NCBI GenBank assembly: GCA_964036045.1
Contig: OZ038379.1
Coordinates: forward strand, 121,777,706 to 121,841,705
Direction of reading: 5' to 3'
Source of the DNA: Eutreptiella sp. 'Long Island Sound 2002'
Taxonomy: Eukaryota > Euglenozoa > Euglenophyceae > Eutreptiales > Eutreptiaceae
DNA length: 64,000 bases
Shown: in pieces, positions 11,354-24,852 of the stretch
How the letters are laid out: each line of letters starts with the position of its first letter
Numbering within the stretch: position 1 is the first letter of the stretch
Notes under the pieces: generated by a model
Database searches by the model: none
What the model saw: only the letters and a program-made list of their open reading frames with translations
Told to the model about the DNA's origin: nothing
Position numbers and translations under genes: made by a program

Positions 11354-12694
11354 CTACACCCCTCTCCCATACTCTACGTGGCTCCACTCTAAGGTACGTG
11401 CCAGGGGTACAACTCGGTGCATACATGCAGCGGAAGGGACTAAACTCGATCAAAACGGGCTCAAGATGGGCTCAAATCACTTGTTTGTGCACCCCCAATG
11501 GTCTATGATCACATTTGGAAAAATGCGGTTTTGACCCATTTTTGACCCACTTTTGGTCCCAAAATGGCCCATTTTCAAGGCATTTTGGGATTTTCCATGG
11601 ACCAAAACACGTCACCAGAGGCTCAAAATGGGTTAAAAACACTTGTTTGAGCATCCCAAATGTTTGAGGATCACTTTTGGAAAAACACGTTTCTCACCCA
11701 TTTTTGACCCATTTTTGGTTCCAAAACGGCCCGTTTTCAAGGCATTTCAGGATTTTCCATGGGCCAAAACACGTCACGACGGGCTCAAAATGGGCTAAAA
11801 ACACTTGTTTGAGCATCCCGAATGGTCCACGATCACTTTTGGAAAAAGGCGTTTTTGACCCATTTTTGACTCATTTTTGGTCTTGAAACGGCCCCTTTTC
11901 AAGGCATTTTGGGATTTTCCACAGCCCATAACGCGCCACCACGGGCTCAAAACGGGCTAAAAACACTCGTTTGAGCATCCCAAGTGGTTTAGGAACAAAT
12001 TTGAAAAAAATGATTTTTTTCGCCCCGGGCACCCTGGTGGACCCACCGTTGGCCCCAACTGTGCGCGGGCTGTGCTACCCTCCGGCTCCACCAAGTGACC
12101 ACTGGTACGGGGGTCTACGTGTCTCGTTGGGCGATTCAGAGGCTTGGAAACCACAAAATGTGGGGGGTTGCGGGTGGACTAGGTGCCCTCGGAATTGGAT
12201 TTTGAGCCACGTAGCCCAAGATACGGCTTGTTCTTGGTTTCGGGCTGTTGGTGCACATGGCGCAGATTTTGGGGCTTTTTGGCGCGCTTTTGGGCCGTTT
12301 CTCGGACATATCGTGGAGTTGAAGGGCACTAGAGGGCTCTTTGACACGATGAAGTCAAGCCGCACGTGGAGTGTAGCCACCGTTTCCCTTCCTTTGGCCG
12401 TTTTGACTAGGTTTGGGGGCCGTTTTGGGCCAAAGAAGGCTGTTTTGGGTCACAAAATGCGCAGTTTTGGGAGGGCACCTCCCGACCTGGCGCCCCCGCC
12501 CCGGGCCACCACCCGTGAGTTTTTGGCTGAAAACTTGGATTTGGCAAGGCCACCACCTAGGCTCTAGGATGGCTAGAGTAGAGTAGAGCCCGGAGCGATG
12601 AGGCTGAGCAATGGCCAAAACGGAAAGGAGAAGTGCTTGTTGTTGCTTGCTTGTGGCTTGCTTGTTAGCTAGATTTAAGGGGAGAGGGGTGTAG
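11354..12694 (-). mobile_element. TIR element copy M4 (complete, with one extra internal repeat)
   Basis: Reverse orientation, from CTACACCCCTCTCCC at 11354 to GGGGAGAGGGGTGTAG at 12694, about 1.34 kb. It is longer than M1 and M3 because it has four ~161 bp internal units (starts near 11479, 11641, 11802, 11965) rather than three. Flanked by (TA)n on both sides. Confidence 0.82.
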
Positions 12695-12697
12695 TAA

Positions 12698-13737
<1,040 letters not shown>

Positions 13738-13760
<23 letters not shown>

Positions 13761-14590
13761 CGGTTCCGTACATATCTTTACGCAAACCGCAACATAACGT
13801 AACCGTTTGGCAGTGTCGGAGGAACCAGGCACAGAAATGGCAAAACACGTGAAGGAATCACTTGCTTGACTCGTGGTAATCACTTTACAGAAACAGTTGT
13901 AACCCTTGCTCGCAAGGTTTAGACATGGCATGAAGGTGAAGGTAACTCCGCTAACAGTACACCTGTACATTGGGAATTGGCACACATGGCAACCGGAACT
14001 GGTCGGAGCTCTTGGCTGCTAGAAAAGTTTGGAACTGAGGAGGACTAGGTTTGAATGGCATGGATGGTTTGAAACGAACGAAAATAAGTGAAGGTAACTC
14101 CGTTAAGAGTACACCCGCTTTGCTACCGAAATGTTCACCGTACGTTTCAGACCAAGGATCACCCTTTGGTTGAGGGTGTTGTAACAAACCGTTTGAAACA
14201 ATAGAAGACGCGCGCACAACGTTGTCTAGGATGAGTGCTTTGTACTTTTGCTGCAAGTAAGTGAAGGTAACTCCGTTAAGAGTACACCATGGCTCGTACT
14301 TTTGTTGCAAGTAAGAGAAGGTAACTCCGTTAAGAGTACACCTGCATCCTACGTCGTGCACTAATTGTATGTAGGTTTGTTAAATTTGCAATTTACCGTA
14401 TTTGATTGTAAGTCCGTTAATCGTACTCCTCGAATGCAAAGCACATAACGTCGGAAAAAACAATGGCAGAGGACATGCAATTGCACGCAAGACACAAATA
14501 CATGTGTAATACATGCAAAAGAAGCTGTTTCGTGTGGGTGGGCGCCATACAAGGAGCATTAGCCACATTGGAAGAAACAATATAAAGACG
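13738..14590 (-). other. Repeat-peptide region downstream of the helicase ORF
   Basis: A 26 bp direct repeat containing GGTAACTCCGTTAAGAGTAC occurs at 14090-14115, 14263-14288 and 14317-14342, with a diverged copy at 13938-13963 and a remnant near 14405. Read on the minus strand, the two closest copies lie in one frame and encode the peptide CTLNGVTF followed by (S/T)YLQQKY; the diverged copy encodes CTVSGVTFTF in another frame. Codon-level similarity of the copies suggests a decayed repeat protein or a set of exons, though short direct repeats near a transposon end are an alternative. I do not recognise the peptide. It lies 3' of the helicase ORF on the same strand, 200-850 bp away. Confidence 0.45.
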
Positions 14591-14787
14591 TTTGTTCATG
14601 TATGGCAACAGCTTAGCTAACGGAACACGTCTCTTGCACACCCAAGAACTTGGAATCGTTGCTTTGCTAGTGCGTCCGACGGATTTTTGTCGGTCTACAG
14701 TTGGAGACTCAGAGTGCGGTATTGTAATGTTACTAGGGTACTATCAGCGGCTCCCAAGAAGTGCAAAGCATGCTCGCGGCGTTGGCG

Positions 14788-17532
14788 TCAACTTAAATTG
14801 TCGTCCGTGATAAGGATTAACCACTTCCTGATTTCCTTCTCGGATAGTGTAGCATGCTTTACCGGGGCTTTTTGTTGCCGTTGCTTTGTTGTTGGCGGCT
14901 CTTGGCTTGTTGATTCGGAAAAAGGCCTCGAAGTTGATCTCTTGCGTCTAGTATTAGACTCTTCGTGGTCCTCTAGTCGGCTCTTCTTGGACCTTGGCCC
15001 GGACTCGGAGTTGGATGACCGCTTTTTTGAGTAGTGTTTGCGAGAAGTTTGGCCGGCCTCTTGTCCACTCTTGGGAGGTGGTTGATGGTGCGACCGGTAG
15101 GTAGATGGTTCGCAAGTTCGGGTACGTGGAGGCATATTTGTCTTTCTTGACTTTGGAATTTTTGTTGTAGGCGTGGTTTGTGGCGGTGTGTTTTGTGGGG
15201 TTGCCCCCGTAGTCCCTTTACTTGTTCCACGCTTCTTACGGGTTGACGGATGCGGAGGCGGCGGGTCATTGGACGTCGAAGACGGACCACTTGCCGAATT
15301 GGACAATGATGATGCCATGTATTGGTGGCTGTGAATTGCAGCTTCCATGTCGCTGTTGATGACGGTAGGAAGCGGCCCACCCTCCGTCATTGCCCAGTCC
15401 ACTGGTTCATCATACTCTCTCAAAGCATCTTCATATGCCCAATCTTGAAAGGTATTCACTGCAGAACGCAGGCTGCTCGTATCGTTGGCAAAAAGCTGGA
15501 GAAAGCTTGCACAATACGTCAAGAACCACCCTGGGAGTTGACCGGTGAGTTGATTTGTCTGACACCATTGCATGGCGAGCATGACGACACGGAAGCCACA
15601 TGTATCGGAATCGGGTTGAGTTCCATAATGATGCCATGTAAAAGACCATCCCATTTTACTCATAATTGCCCGGAACCATGCGCCACATGTAGACGTGTGA
15701 TCTTTAGGATCGTGGACCACCAAGGTCTTGTTTACAATGGAAATGTCTGTAACCAACACGTAGTGAACTCCAACAGTGGAGTGCTGCGAGGTGAGTAGTA
15801 CGGGTAGGGCATCTCCGAGAATATACACAACCCGTGACGTCAGAGCATGCTGCATTATTACTGCCAATGTCACATCTTGGATGACGGGCTTAACGGAGGA
15901 ATTGCCTTGTGGCAACAAGACCTCTAGTAAGCATTGCACTGCTGAGCAAGACAACCATGCACACTCCAATAAGTGCACATTGTCCTCCATGGTATCGCTT
16001 CTTTCTTGTGGCCAAAAATCCTCTCCAAAGTAATTAACTCGTGGCTGCAAATGGGGGATATCATCGATGGATGACGGTACAAGTTGTACACGTGCCTGTG
16101 ACCGTGTATGCGATGGTGTAGATGATGGAGGTTGAATGTGTTTTTGCTTTTGTAGGATGCGTTCTTGAAACTGGGCTTTGGTTCCAGAAGTTGATAGCTT
16201 ATGTGCGGCACACAATGTCCGCAATTCCACAACTGACATTTGAGCCAAGTCTTGCGCCGCAAACACTCGTGGGTTATTACACGCGTCCAATAGTTCGGAG
16301 CCTTGTGCCCGTTGCCGCGGAGTACCAACGGGTCGTCCTTGTTTGCGGATTTGCTCCGTTCCATCCTCGTTTAGATCATCAATGTCCAAGGACAGCTTGT
16401 CTCCACGCAATTGTCTCTCAATATACGACCAATACGGAAATGACACATATTGAATAATCCGGAGCATGTTGACCTTCAATATCCGAGCATCCAACCGCTG
16501 TGGGAGTTGACTTACGACACCCCAAGCACGATGAACACACATGATTCCAATTATGAGTGATGTAGTAAATGTTCTTCGTGGATAAGGAGGAACTTGGCTT
16601 GGTGGTTTGGGAGACAAGATGTTTGTGGCCACAAACCGATTCCATAATTGCACGTAATATGGATCAACAAGGAAAGCGTCACGACGGTAATTGAGGATGA
16701 ATAGGCCTGGAAGTGAACGAGCGCGTGATAAAGCAACATATGCGTGTGCTGCGGCAAAGAATGCTGCCATGTCCACCCATACGCGGTCGTAAGAGTAGCC
16801 TTGCGTACCGTGCACGGTACATGAGTATCCGGGAAGCATAGGAAATTGGATTATCTTGACTTGCACAGACGGGCCGTACACCGGAATAATTTGCTCGAAA
16901 CGGCCGATGCGGTACTCCCTTGCGCGCCCCACCGGGCTTTCCACAATGACATCATTTGACCATCTTTTGATCACAACAAGTGTTGAGTTAACCAGTCGAT
17001 TTTCGATGGAGACATTGCAAATAAGCCGTGCCCTCATGCCCGCTACGACACACACTTGCTGAGGCAGCACACGACGATTGCGAGAATTGATGTAGTCGCA
17101 CATTGCTTGATTCGTAGGGGCACCACCCATCTCAACGTAGCTAGCATCGAACGTTACAATGCTTGACCCCAATTGAGCCATGAAATGTTCATTCCATCGG
17201 TTCATAGCATTTCTACGCCCAACCAACATGGGGGCATCCTCCAAGTCTTGTAGGGACACATCGGAACTTGGCGCAATGCATTGTTGAAGAATTAAGTGGT
17301 CCTCGTCACTCTCCTCTCCAACCCGCACACGATTGAGCAAGTTAATGAAATGTGCATCATCTTGGCGCATTACGTCCGTCAGCACAAACGGAACAAAATG
17401 GTTTCGAACGAGTGCAATGTCAAAGATATCCAAATCAACAGCGGGTAGTTGCAATGGATCACCTACGAGGAGCACGGTAATGCCACCAACAGGATTGCGC
17501 TTGTCGCGGCGTACCTTGTGTAGCAGTGCACA
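14788..17532 (-). CDS. Pif1-like helicase / SAP / Ulp1-like protease fusion, N-terminally truncated
   Basis: Open from 17532 to TGA at 14788-14790, over 900 codons without a break. The first residues (LLHKVRRDKRNPVGGITV, then LLVGDPLQLPAVD) are Pif1 helicase motif III; the Walker A and DE motifs are absent because the frame is cut at 17533 (TAG) beside a G-tract. Later helicase motifs are present: TDVMRQDD (about residue 33 from 17475) and, near residues 220-255, HGTQGYSYDRVWVD and AYVALSRAR. A SAP DNA-binding motif follows near 405-440 (VVELRTLCAAHKLSTSGTKA). Near 560-670 comes a Ulp1-like protease with His (VHYVLV), Asp (VVHDPKD), Gln and Cys (TQPDSDTCGFR). The C-terminal ~170 residues are Ser/Lys/Arg/Pro-rich and disordered. 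Pif1 fused to other enzymatic domains is typical of Helitron-like and virus-derived elements; no HUH Rep domain is seen here. Function is inferred; the parent element is unknown. Confidence 0.75.
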   Translation of the reverse strand, partial: CALLHKVRRDKRNPVGGITVLLVGDPLQLPAVDLDIFDIALVRNHFVPFVLTDVMRQDDAHFINLLNRVRVGEESDEDHLILQQCIAPSSDVSLQDLEDAPMLVGRRNAMNRWNEHFMAQLGSSIVTFDASYVEMGGAPTNQAMCDYINSRNRRVLPQQVCVVAGMRARLICNVSIENRLVNSTLVVIKRWSNDVIVESPVGRAREYRIGRFEQIIPVYGPSVQVKIIQFPMLPGYSCTVHGTQGYSYDRVWVDMAAFFAAAHAYVALSRARSLPGLFILNYRRDAFLVDPYYVQLWNRFVATNILSPKPPSQVPPYPRRTFTTSLIIGIMCVHRAWGVVSQLPQRLDARILKVNMLRIIQYVSFPYWSYIERQLRGDKLSLDIDDLNEDGTEQIRKQGRPVGTPRQRAQGSELLDACNNPRVFAAQDLAQMSVVELRTLCAAHKLSTSGTKAQFQERILQKQKHIQPPSSTPSHTRSQARVQLVPSSIDDIPHLQPRVNYFGEDFWPQERSDTMEDNVHLLECAWLSCSAVQCLLEVLLPQGNSSVKPVIQDVTLAVIMQHALTSRVVYILGDALPVLLTSQHSTVGVHYVLVTDISIVNKTLVVHDPKDHTSTCGAWFRAIMSKMGWSFTWHHYGTQPDSDTCGFRVVMLAMQWCQTNQLTGQLPGWFLTYCASFLQLFANDTSSLRSAVNTFQDWAYEDALREYDEPVDWAMTEGGPLPTVINSDMEAAIHSHQYMASSLSNSASGPSSTSNDPPPPHPSTRKKRGTSKGTTGATPQNTPPQTTPTTKIPKSRKTNMPPRTRTCEPSTYRSHHQPPPKSGQEAGQTSRKHYSKKRSSNSESGPRSKKSRLEDHEESNTRRKRSTSRPFSESTSQEPPTTKQRQQKAPVKHATLSEKEIRKWLILITDDNLS

Positions 17533-17535
17533 CTA

Positions 17536-17690
17536 CCAGAGTGGAGGGCGGGGGGTTTTGGGGGGGGTCTGGGGGGGGGGGGGGGACGACCACCGGCACA
17601 GTGTGCGCTGGGGGTTTGGCAGCTAGTTTTGCAGCTGGTTTTGCAGCTATGTTGATATTGGTGGTCACCAACAAATAATGGATTTTCAAC
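17536..17690. other. G-tract junction upstream of the truncated helicase
   Basis: Contains runs of G (up to about 17, near 17567-17584) and two TTTTGCAGCT units. The helicase frame ends here, so this marks a rearrangement or a collapsed assembly join. The upstream half of the helicase gene is not found elsewhere in the window. Confidence 0.5.
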
Positions 17691-20600
17691 AAACTCATAC
17701 CGGCCTAACAATGGCTAAGTCCTCACATTTCCCACAAGGGCCCCACAAGGGGTGCCAATTTGCGCACCCGGAAACAGAACCCGGGGATACTACAATTATT
17801 TGGGGGGTTCTCATCGAACAAAAAAATATGGAACCGGGCGGAGATTTGGAAACACGCACAATGGCGGCTATAGGCCTACTAAGGTTGGCCCCCCACGCTG
17901 CAAGCCCAAAAGAACGTTTTTAGGGTCCGACAAGCACCATTGGCAGGGTCTAACTGGTGCTATATGGCTCCGAGCAGGGTTATAGATACAGCAACTATCA
18001 ATGAAGAATGAACCAAAACTAGGTGGAATTCATCATTTGCGTATGTTAAAATGCACCATTATTGACCCTGGTAAAGGCTAGAGGCCGCAAAAAGAGTCCT
18101 TTTTTATCGTAGCATGGCTAAGCTATCACAACATCCCGAAAAAATCCACGCCATGTTTGAGGGTACCACGAGGCCACTAAGGCCGCCAAAAAAAACGGGC
18201 TTCCCAAAAAAAAGTGAAATTTGCATAAACCGCAACAACACTCATCCCACTCCACCTAGCCAACCCGCATGGACGTGCGACCCAAAAACACTCTACACCT
18301 CAACATCAAGAAACCCCAAAAGAATTGTGATTTTCAACCCCCCCCGAAAAAAAGCAGCCCTTTATTTACACTTCTTGACCCCCCCCCCAAAAAAAGTTGG
18401 TTCCAAGGGTAGGTGTGTGTGTGTGTGTGTGTGGTGGGGGGGAGGGGCATATTGGCTGAAAGACTATGCTGGTTCGTTCTTTTGGCTACTTGTGTGCCTG
18501 TGCTAGGGGCAACGGTGGGGATGAGGGATGGTACAACGAAAAAATGCGCGGACCAATGTGCACTTCTTTCCGCGCCTGGAGGGGTGTGTGGCGTGTGCAA
18601 GAAAGTGTACAATGTACCGCATTGGGTGGCGGGGGGAGCCAATAATGTGAAAATGATGAGCCCGGACTGGCGGATATCCGGAAGGGGGGGCAGAATGTGG
18701 CACCACTACATGGCAACTTCAATAGGCAGCATCGACATCCCACAGGCACCGGCTAAGGTTGCAGAGTGGGCCACCTTGCAGTGCCGGTTGCAAAGTGGAT
18801 TTGATGAACCTAGACAACATTGTAACTTGTGGCGAGGCAATTCAACTTAAAACTACATGGGAGGCAAATGCCGGGAGAAATCGATGGGGATTTAAGACGG
18901 CACCAAGAATGATGTCACGCACATGGATGTGGATGCTTGCCAAGGGAGGTTGCACAAGACCACTTGTGTCCCCAATACAACGAATTGCTTGCCTACGTGG
19001 GCAGGGAGAAGGTCCAACACTTTCCTTACTTGTTGTGCCCCATGCTCGCACCGTTCTCAATGCAATGACTACATAGGGGTTGCTCTGCCCAGCTTAGAGC
19101 GAGCATGTGTGCATAATGCTGCCGAACATTGTGGGCCTGAATGGTGACTTGCTTTGACAAAGAGCCTGCCTTCCCCTTTCTTGATGGTAAAAAGTTAGGA
19201 GGCTCATAGTGGCCCCTATCATTTTTAAAAAAAAATTGATGCTCTGCGCAGAGCCTAGCCTTTCTGCTCAATAGCCAAGCATAATGCAGGGGTTGCTTCC
19301 AGCCAAGGTGTATGGGGAGGAGCAACGACGCGCGACTTAGGGGTGCGAAGTAGCGAAAAAGCAGCATTTTGTACCCCCACAGCATGTGAGCGCAGCCACT
19401 GTTTTTTTCCATTTCGGAGGTATGAAATACGGAAAATGGATAACCACAGCCATAAAACTATGTTTCGCGGTCTGAGATGACAAATGGAGCGCGTATTTGT
19501 CAACGGCACGTGGCACGGTCGTCTTAGCAACCGTCGTAATGTGCCGCCAATGATGACCATATTGCGTCCGCCTGTGAAAACTAGTTGCACGGTGTACGCT
19601 AGAACTACAAAGAACAACAAATGTGACAAAGGCAAAGACAAAGAAAGGAGGGTGCAAACAAGCATTTTTGACAAGCCGGGCTCTGCAAAGCGCAGAACAA
19701 GGAAATTCAATACAAACAAGGATGCATGCCAACACATTAATACACAGGCAAACAGGTGGTAGCAGGGCCTAAAGTAGGAAATTCCTACTCGTTGGACTTC
19801 GCAGAGCCCGGAGCAATAGAAACAACCGAAAGCACTTGTGAATGACGATAACGATGAACAGAGCCATACCACCAGTCGAATGTGGTAATGGATGCCATCG
19901 GCGGCGCATTGTATGGCCCTCCCCCCCCCCCCGCCGTAGTCCCTACATATACCAAAGAGCTACAGTCATAAACACAACATGGTAGCACCATACATACTAG
20001 TCGGCCAATGTGAAGCGCATACACATAGAAAACAAAGCACGCAAATTGTAAACACCTCCACATGCGCTATAAGAGACCCTTCAAAACTTTCGATTGGCTG
20101 CTATACTGACTACAAACTGATGTGTCCCGAGATGTGGTTCATAAGCACCTACTAAATTCCTGGACACACCATGCCTGTTCCACCTTCTAAATCTTGAGCC
20201 AATGAGGAAATATGATCAAAATCTGATCCACACCAACGAAACCTGGTCACAAATGGCACAAAAAAATGTATCATGGCGCAGCGAGCAGTGATAAAACAGT
20301 GCCCAACACACGCACTGTCAACCACTAAGAAAGATAAAAAAAAATCACCAGACAGAGCAATGAAAGTGGGTCATACAAGACAGCGCAAAATGTACCGTGG
20401 CCGAGCAAATAGTGGCAAGACTATGCTCAGCATAGTTGCAAAGGTCACATAGTTTTCCGGTAATTTGCCGGTGGCATATCAGGTAGTAATGAGCACCTTG
20501 ACCGATACTGACCATCGCTCGTTATTGGGACATTAGACGGTAGCGGGGACGCAGATTGAGCGTCCCTTTCGCTAAGTGCCCTCCCCAAAAAAGCGTCCCA

Positions 20601-22640
20601 CGGACCCCTCATCGAAAATTGGCCACCAACACACTTCTTTTGGAGCACCATTTTCACAACGTGGAAAGCTGTGTAATCGATATGAGTCAACCAACACACT
20701 ACAATGTTTGAAAACATTAAACCCTCCATGGCTTGCGTTGACATTTGGTTTGGGTGCAAAGGCTGAAAAAGTGGGCACAAGGATGTTCATTATTCCATTT
20801 TCCAATACTGTTGTTGCCATGCTCTTCCCGCAGCTTTTCACATCTGCGCTATGTGTCCATTTCTTGGGTCAAAACGAGAAACAAGGACTTTGCTCAATCG
20901 CCAAGTCGGTTCATATGGGGTCAATAAATCAATGGTGAGGTAGTCCCGGAATTATGCAATGAAGCAACGTGGCAAATACAGCTGTTGCAACACACACATT
21001 GCATACTTCATGTGGTGTACATCGTGGATGTGTTATTTAAAGTGGTTCTTGCACATCTTTGGCACACTTTTTGTGACGAAATTTCCATGGGTAAAAGTTA
21101 TATTACGTGGAATCAAAAAGCAATGTGCAACACAAGTTTGCAGCAGAAGACATAGCATGGCACGACAAGGCGACATTGGTTGTCACAAACCTACAATACA
21201 ATATGTGAAGCGTCGAAGTATCCCCGAACGGGCTTAAATCGTTTCTTTGGCTTTGGGGCAGAGGCAACAAGTGCCTTCTTCACACGTCCCACATGCAAAA
21301 GGGCTAGGGTCTGCTTGTTTCATAGTGCTCAGAGACTTGTCGCGCTTGGGGGGAAAATGATCATTGCTAATCTGCTGATCTAACCCGCATGCAGGTTTGT
21401 TCTTCCCGATGTGGGGTGTTTTTCCCCGTAATCGCATCCCCGCTTCGTGGTTTATGCGGACTTCACCTTGCGGCCTAGCTTCCTTTGCAATACCATTGCC
21501 AACGTCCACATCATCGTTGGAGTCACCACCTTCATCAACGGAAATTGGTTCACCACATTGCAGAAAACAAATGTATCGGCCATCGAAATGGGTTACACCG
21601 TTGCTGAAACCACGTGTTCAACTGGCAAGCTGACACTCCAGGCCAATAAGAACCAAGACCAATGGTGACTAGTTCACCAAGGGCCCTCACTTGCACTTCA
21701 ACCGTTTTCGAACAAAATAAGTACCGAGATGGGGTCTTGATCTCGATTGCCAGCGAGAGAAGGATGTAATTCACCAAAGAGCACCTCGGGTGTGCTCGTT
21801 CTCTGCAATGCGGCAGTCGGCAACAGAGAAGTGGGCCGAGGGGGTGGCAGGAGGGAAGTCCTTGGGGGTATCACATTATCAGGCAGGGGGAATGGGGCAC
21901 CAACTGCACGCCTACCAATGCACTTGATTGGTGTGAACCTCAAGGCAGGGGGGGGGGCGTGCTTCTATGTGGTACAGCCACTCGTGGCAACAAGATGTAT
22001 TTTGATTGCCCTCCCGTGTGGTCTGCTTCCACAAGTGGTCCAAGTGACGGTATGACCTGGCGATCGGAGTTATGCCGATCAATCGGTGTGAGTGTGGGTT
22101 GCTCGGCATCCGGGTGAGGAAGTGGCGGAGGAGGTGGGATACGGGGATGGAAAGAGGATTCAATGGGGGGACGTGATTCTGGATCAAGTGTATCTAGGAT
22201 CAATGGTACTCGCTCCTTGCTGCGTGACAGAAAATGGGATCGGCATATGTGATCCTCTTGGTGCCATGACAAAGGGGTTGCGCATTGGGTTCCGCAATGC
22301 GCAACGGAACCGCGCACGCAAGCCCCCAAACATATTGCACAAACCATCATGCCTGGCCACCACTATTGTCCCTCAGCAACTGCATTGTCTTCAAAGTCAA
22401 TGGGTCATTGAGGGGGGTCTTTGGTGCGGTTGGCTGGTCCTTTGGGACAAACTTTGGTGGCCGCGGTGGGAATGGGGGTGTTGACCCGTGAACATAACCG
22501 CCTCGTGCAAGGCGAGGGTAGGTGCAGCACGTGCTGCCAGGGTAAGGGCCTTATATATCTGTGTATAAATAGATAGATAAGCTCTCACCTGCTAACCCCC
22601 TGATCCCCTCATTCGCAGTACCGTCCGGGACTTGAAAAGG
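17691..22640. other. Unassigned region with short palindromic repeats and homopolymer tracts
   Basis: No frame here has recognisable domains. Content seen: A- and C-homopolymers (18190-18400), a (GT)n tract at 18410-18432, a short frame after it whose start looks like a hydrophobic leader (LLATCVPVLGATVG, about 18465-18540) followed by Cys-rich sequence that soon loses frame, a C-run at 19920-19932, and copies of the GCTCTGC palindrome at about 19236, 19676 and 19800. Codon use does not single out a strand. Host introns or intergenic DNA are possible. Confidence 0.35.
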
Positions 22641-23815
22641 AAAGTGCCCCCCCTCTTCCAATACCTTCCTACCCCTAGTTTCTACCTCCACGTTTCCAAG
22701 GCTCGCCTTCTATAGCGCCCCACAAGTGAGGACAAGCTATAGGCTGTTCAGTGGCACGTGAAAATCACTTCGCGGTGGTTGTTAGATCAAAACCACGCAA
22801 GCCTACGTATATGGGAAAGCATCACATCCCCCCCCCTTTGGATCCATTTGTGTACCCTACCCAAGGGGGTTGATTTGTTGGCTTAGACACGTTGTAACAC
22901 CATTGTTTTGTTCCATGAATCTGTCCACCAATGAGTTTTTGCTCCCAGACGAGTTGTGTAAGTCATTTTAAGCCCCGATATTACACACTTCAGCTTTCTG
23001 GGCTCTGCACAGCCCGAGCTACAAGTTGTTCCATTTGTGCGAACTCCGGTTGCAACAATTGGCCCATGTATGCAGTGGTCAAGTGGTTATGCGACAGGGC
23101 GCTAGCTAAAATGGTATACCTTCCTTGCTGCTGTAACATAGTACGCCTAAACGTCGTCCCCGATCCGTTAAGCAGGAATAAGAATCAACGATACAACACC
23201 TGAATACACGGCTGTTGGGCAATGATCAAAGAAACGTGCTACACCATACACCACATCATGTAAATGAAAGTGCCAAAACCACGCCTATATTAGGGCTTTC
23301 CAACAATCTGGGGTCTGCAAAGCACAGCATTCATATACTGGGTACTTACGTGGTGCTTATTGGAGTTTCTCTGTTGGCTGGGCTCTGCAGAGCCCAAACC
23401 TTCACAATGTCATATTTTGAACCCCTGTTGTGTGACATACTAGCACTATGACACTTCGAAACTTATTCTACATGTGCTCTTTTGTATAATTTTTCCATGC
23501 CTTTCTGTTGTGTTACCATTGTATCCTATTGTACAATGGTGCCAACGTGGTATTCTGTAAGTATCACAATTAGCAGCAGTTTAGGAGTACTATACAACCG
23601 CCCTTAGACTATTTGCACGCAGGTATGGTTGGAGCTTGGTGATGTGATGTTTGTAGTGTTCTGGCGTGTCGTTATTTGAGTGGAGTTATTTGAGTTTCAG
23701 GACACATTGTTTGCAATATACCCTAGTCTAATGGAGTTGACTTTTGTGCATACGTGGTGGTGTTAAAATTGCTATGTGGTTATATGTCCGATGTATTAAG
23801 TACATGTAACTTGCT
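22641..23815. other. Intergenic-looking stretch
   Basis: Moderately AT-rich, no long frame, no recognised element. Further copies of the GCTCTGC palindrome lie at about 22998, 23310 and 23378 (the last a perfect GGGCTCTGCAGAGCCC). I see nothing else. Confidence 0.5.
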
Positions 23816-23832
23816 ATTTTCTTTGTACAATA

Positions 23833-24071
23833 GCCCTGGCTGATTTTCCACATGTTAGACATACGGAGGTGGATGTATCGGGTGCTCGCCAGGATACCGA
23901 AGGAGATGCGGTTATAGGACCTGTACCCTTACCGGGCCCATTGACTGAAGAAATCCTATGTGGGATCCTCCAAGGAGCGACCCTGCCCAGATCTCGGGCT
24001 GTGCACTCCCCCATCCGCGCCCGCATGTGCATGTGTGGCTGTGGTTGGTTTGGCGCCCCCCCCTCCCTATG
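23833..24071 (+). CDS. Candidate exon of an unknown gene
   Basis: A 3' splice-like site (TTGTACAATAG) at about 23833 is followed by an open frame whose composition looks coding: LADFPHVRHTEVDVSGARQD, then a stretch with GPVPLPGPLTEEILCGIL, ending at TGA near 24070. The next kilobase (24073-24750) is C- and G-homopolymer rich with proline- and alanine-rich frames that shift at the tracts. Could equally be chance. No family recognised. Confidence 0.2.
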
Positions 24072-24809
24072 ATTGCACTTGCCGAATGAAGCCCGGACTC
24101 AAGAGCCCCCCCCCCCCCCGCGGGCGGGCGGCAGAGCTGCAGCACCCTTGTGCTGCCAGGGGCGCCGCTGCCCCACGCGCTGCCATGCCCCCCCCCCCCG
24201 TGTCGCATTGCCAGGCTCCTGTGGCTGTCCTGCCCGCCAATGGAGGGAGGGGGGGGGGGGCTTACGCCGCGCGGAGGGGAGAGGGGGACCACTCTATCCC
24301 TGACCCTGGCCCTGTCTCTGACACCCCTGACCCAGAGTAGCAGCCTCCGCCTACCCCTGTGCCTACACCACAGCACGCCCTGCAGCACCTTGCTGCCCCT
24401 GCTCGCTTAGGGCTGGGAAGGCATGTGGACCTTGCACAGGTCGAAGCCGCCCTACAGCCCCCTGCTACTCGCGATTCCCGGGAAAGAGGTAGGTCGCCCT
24501 GTGTCCCATCCGCCCGCGCCGCTGCAGTGAGCGCGGCCGAGATGGAGCCAAAAACGTCCACCACACTCGCGCGCCCCCGTCCTTGCCCCTTGCCACCTGC
24601 CCCCGCCAACGGACGTGCCCATGGGAGGAGGGGGGGGGCGGTGATGTCGAGGCCGACTGAGCAGCCAACGGGGGTGCCCGCAGCCACCGCCCCCCAGGAG
24701 ACATGAGGCCGGAGCCACTAAGGCTGTTCGCCCGTGCTGGATATGTGACTGACCCACCCCCCCGCCGCGCTCCCCCCCCCCCCCAATATCCCCATGGGTG
24801 GCGGGGGTT

Positions 24810-24852
24810 GGAGTTCACACAAGCAACAACTCTGGATCGAAATCACCTTCGG
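24810..24852 (+). repeat. 43 bp direct repeat, copy 1
   Basis: A 43 bp sequence starting GGAGTTCACACAAGCA and ending GAAATCACCTTCGG recurs at 26442-26484 with about four differences. The GAAATCACCTTC part is repeated once more at once downstream. The second copy lies just past the end of the DIRS-like RT frame, so the pair may be terminal or split repeats of that element. Confidence 0.7.

Noticed and set aside
19255-19872. 205-codon minus-strand frame with hydrophobic stretches
   Set aside because: No motif, composition matches surrounding non-coding DNA, and it overlaps the GCTCTGC palindromes.
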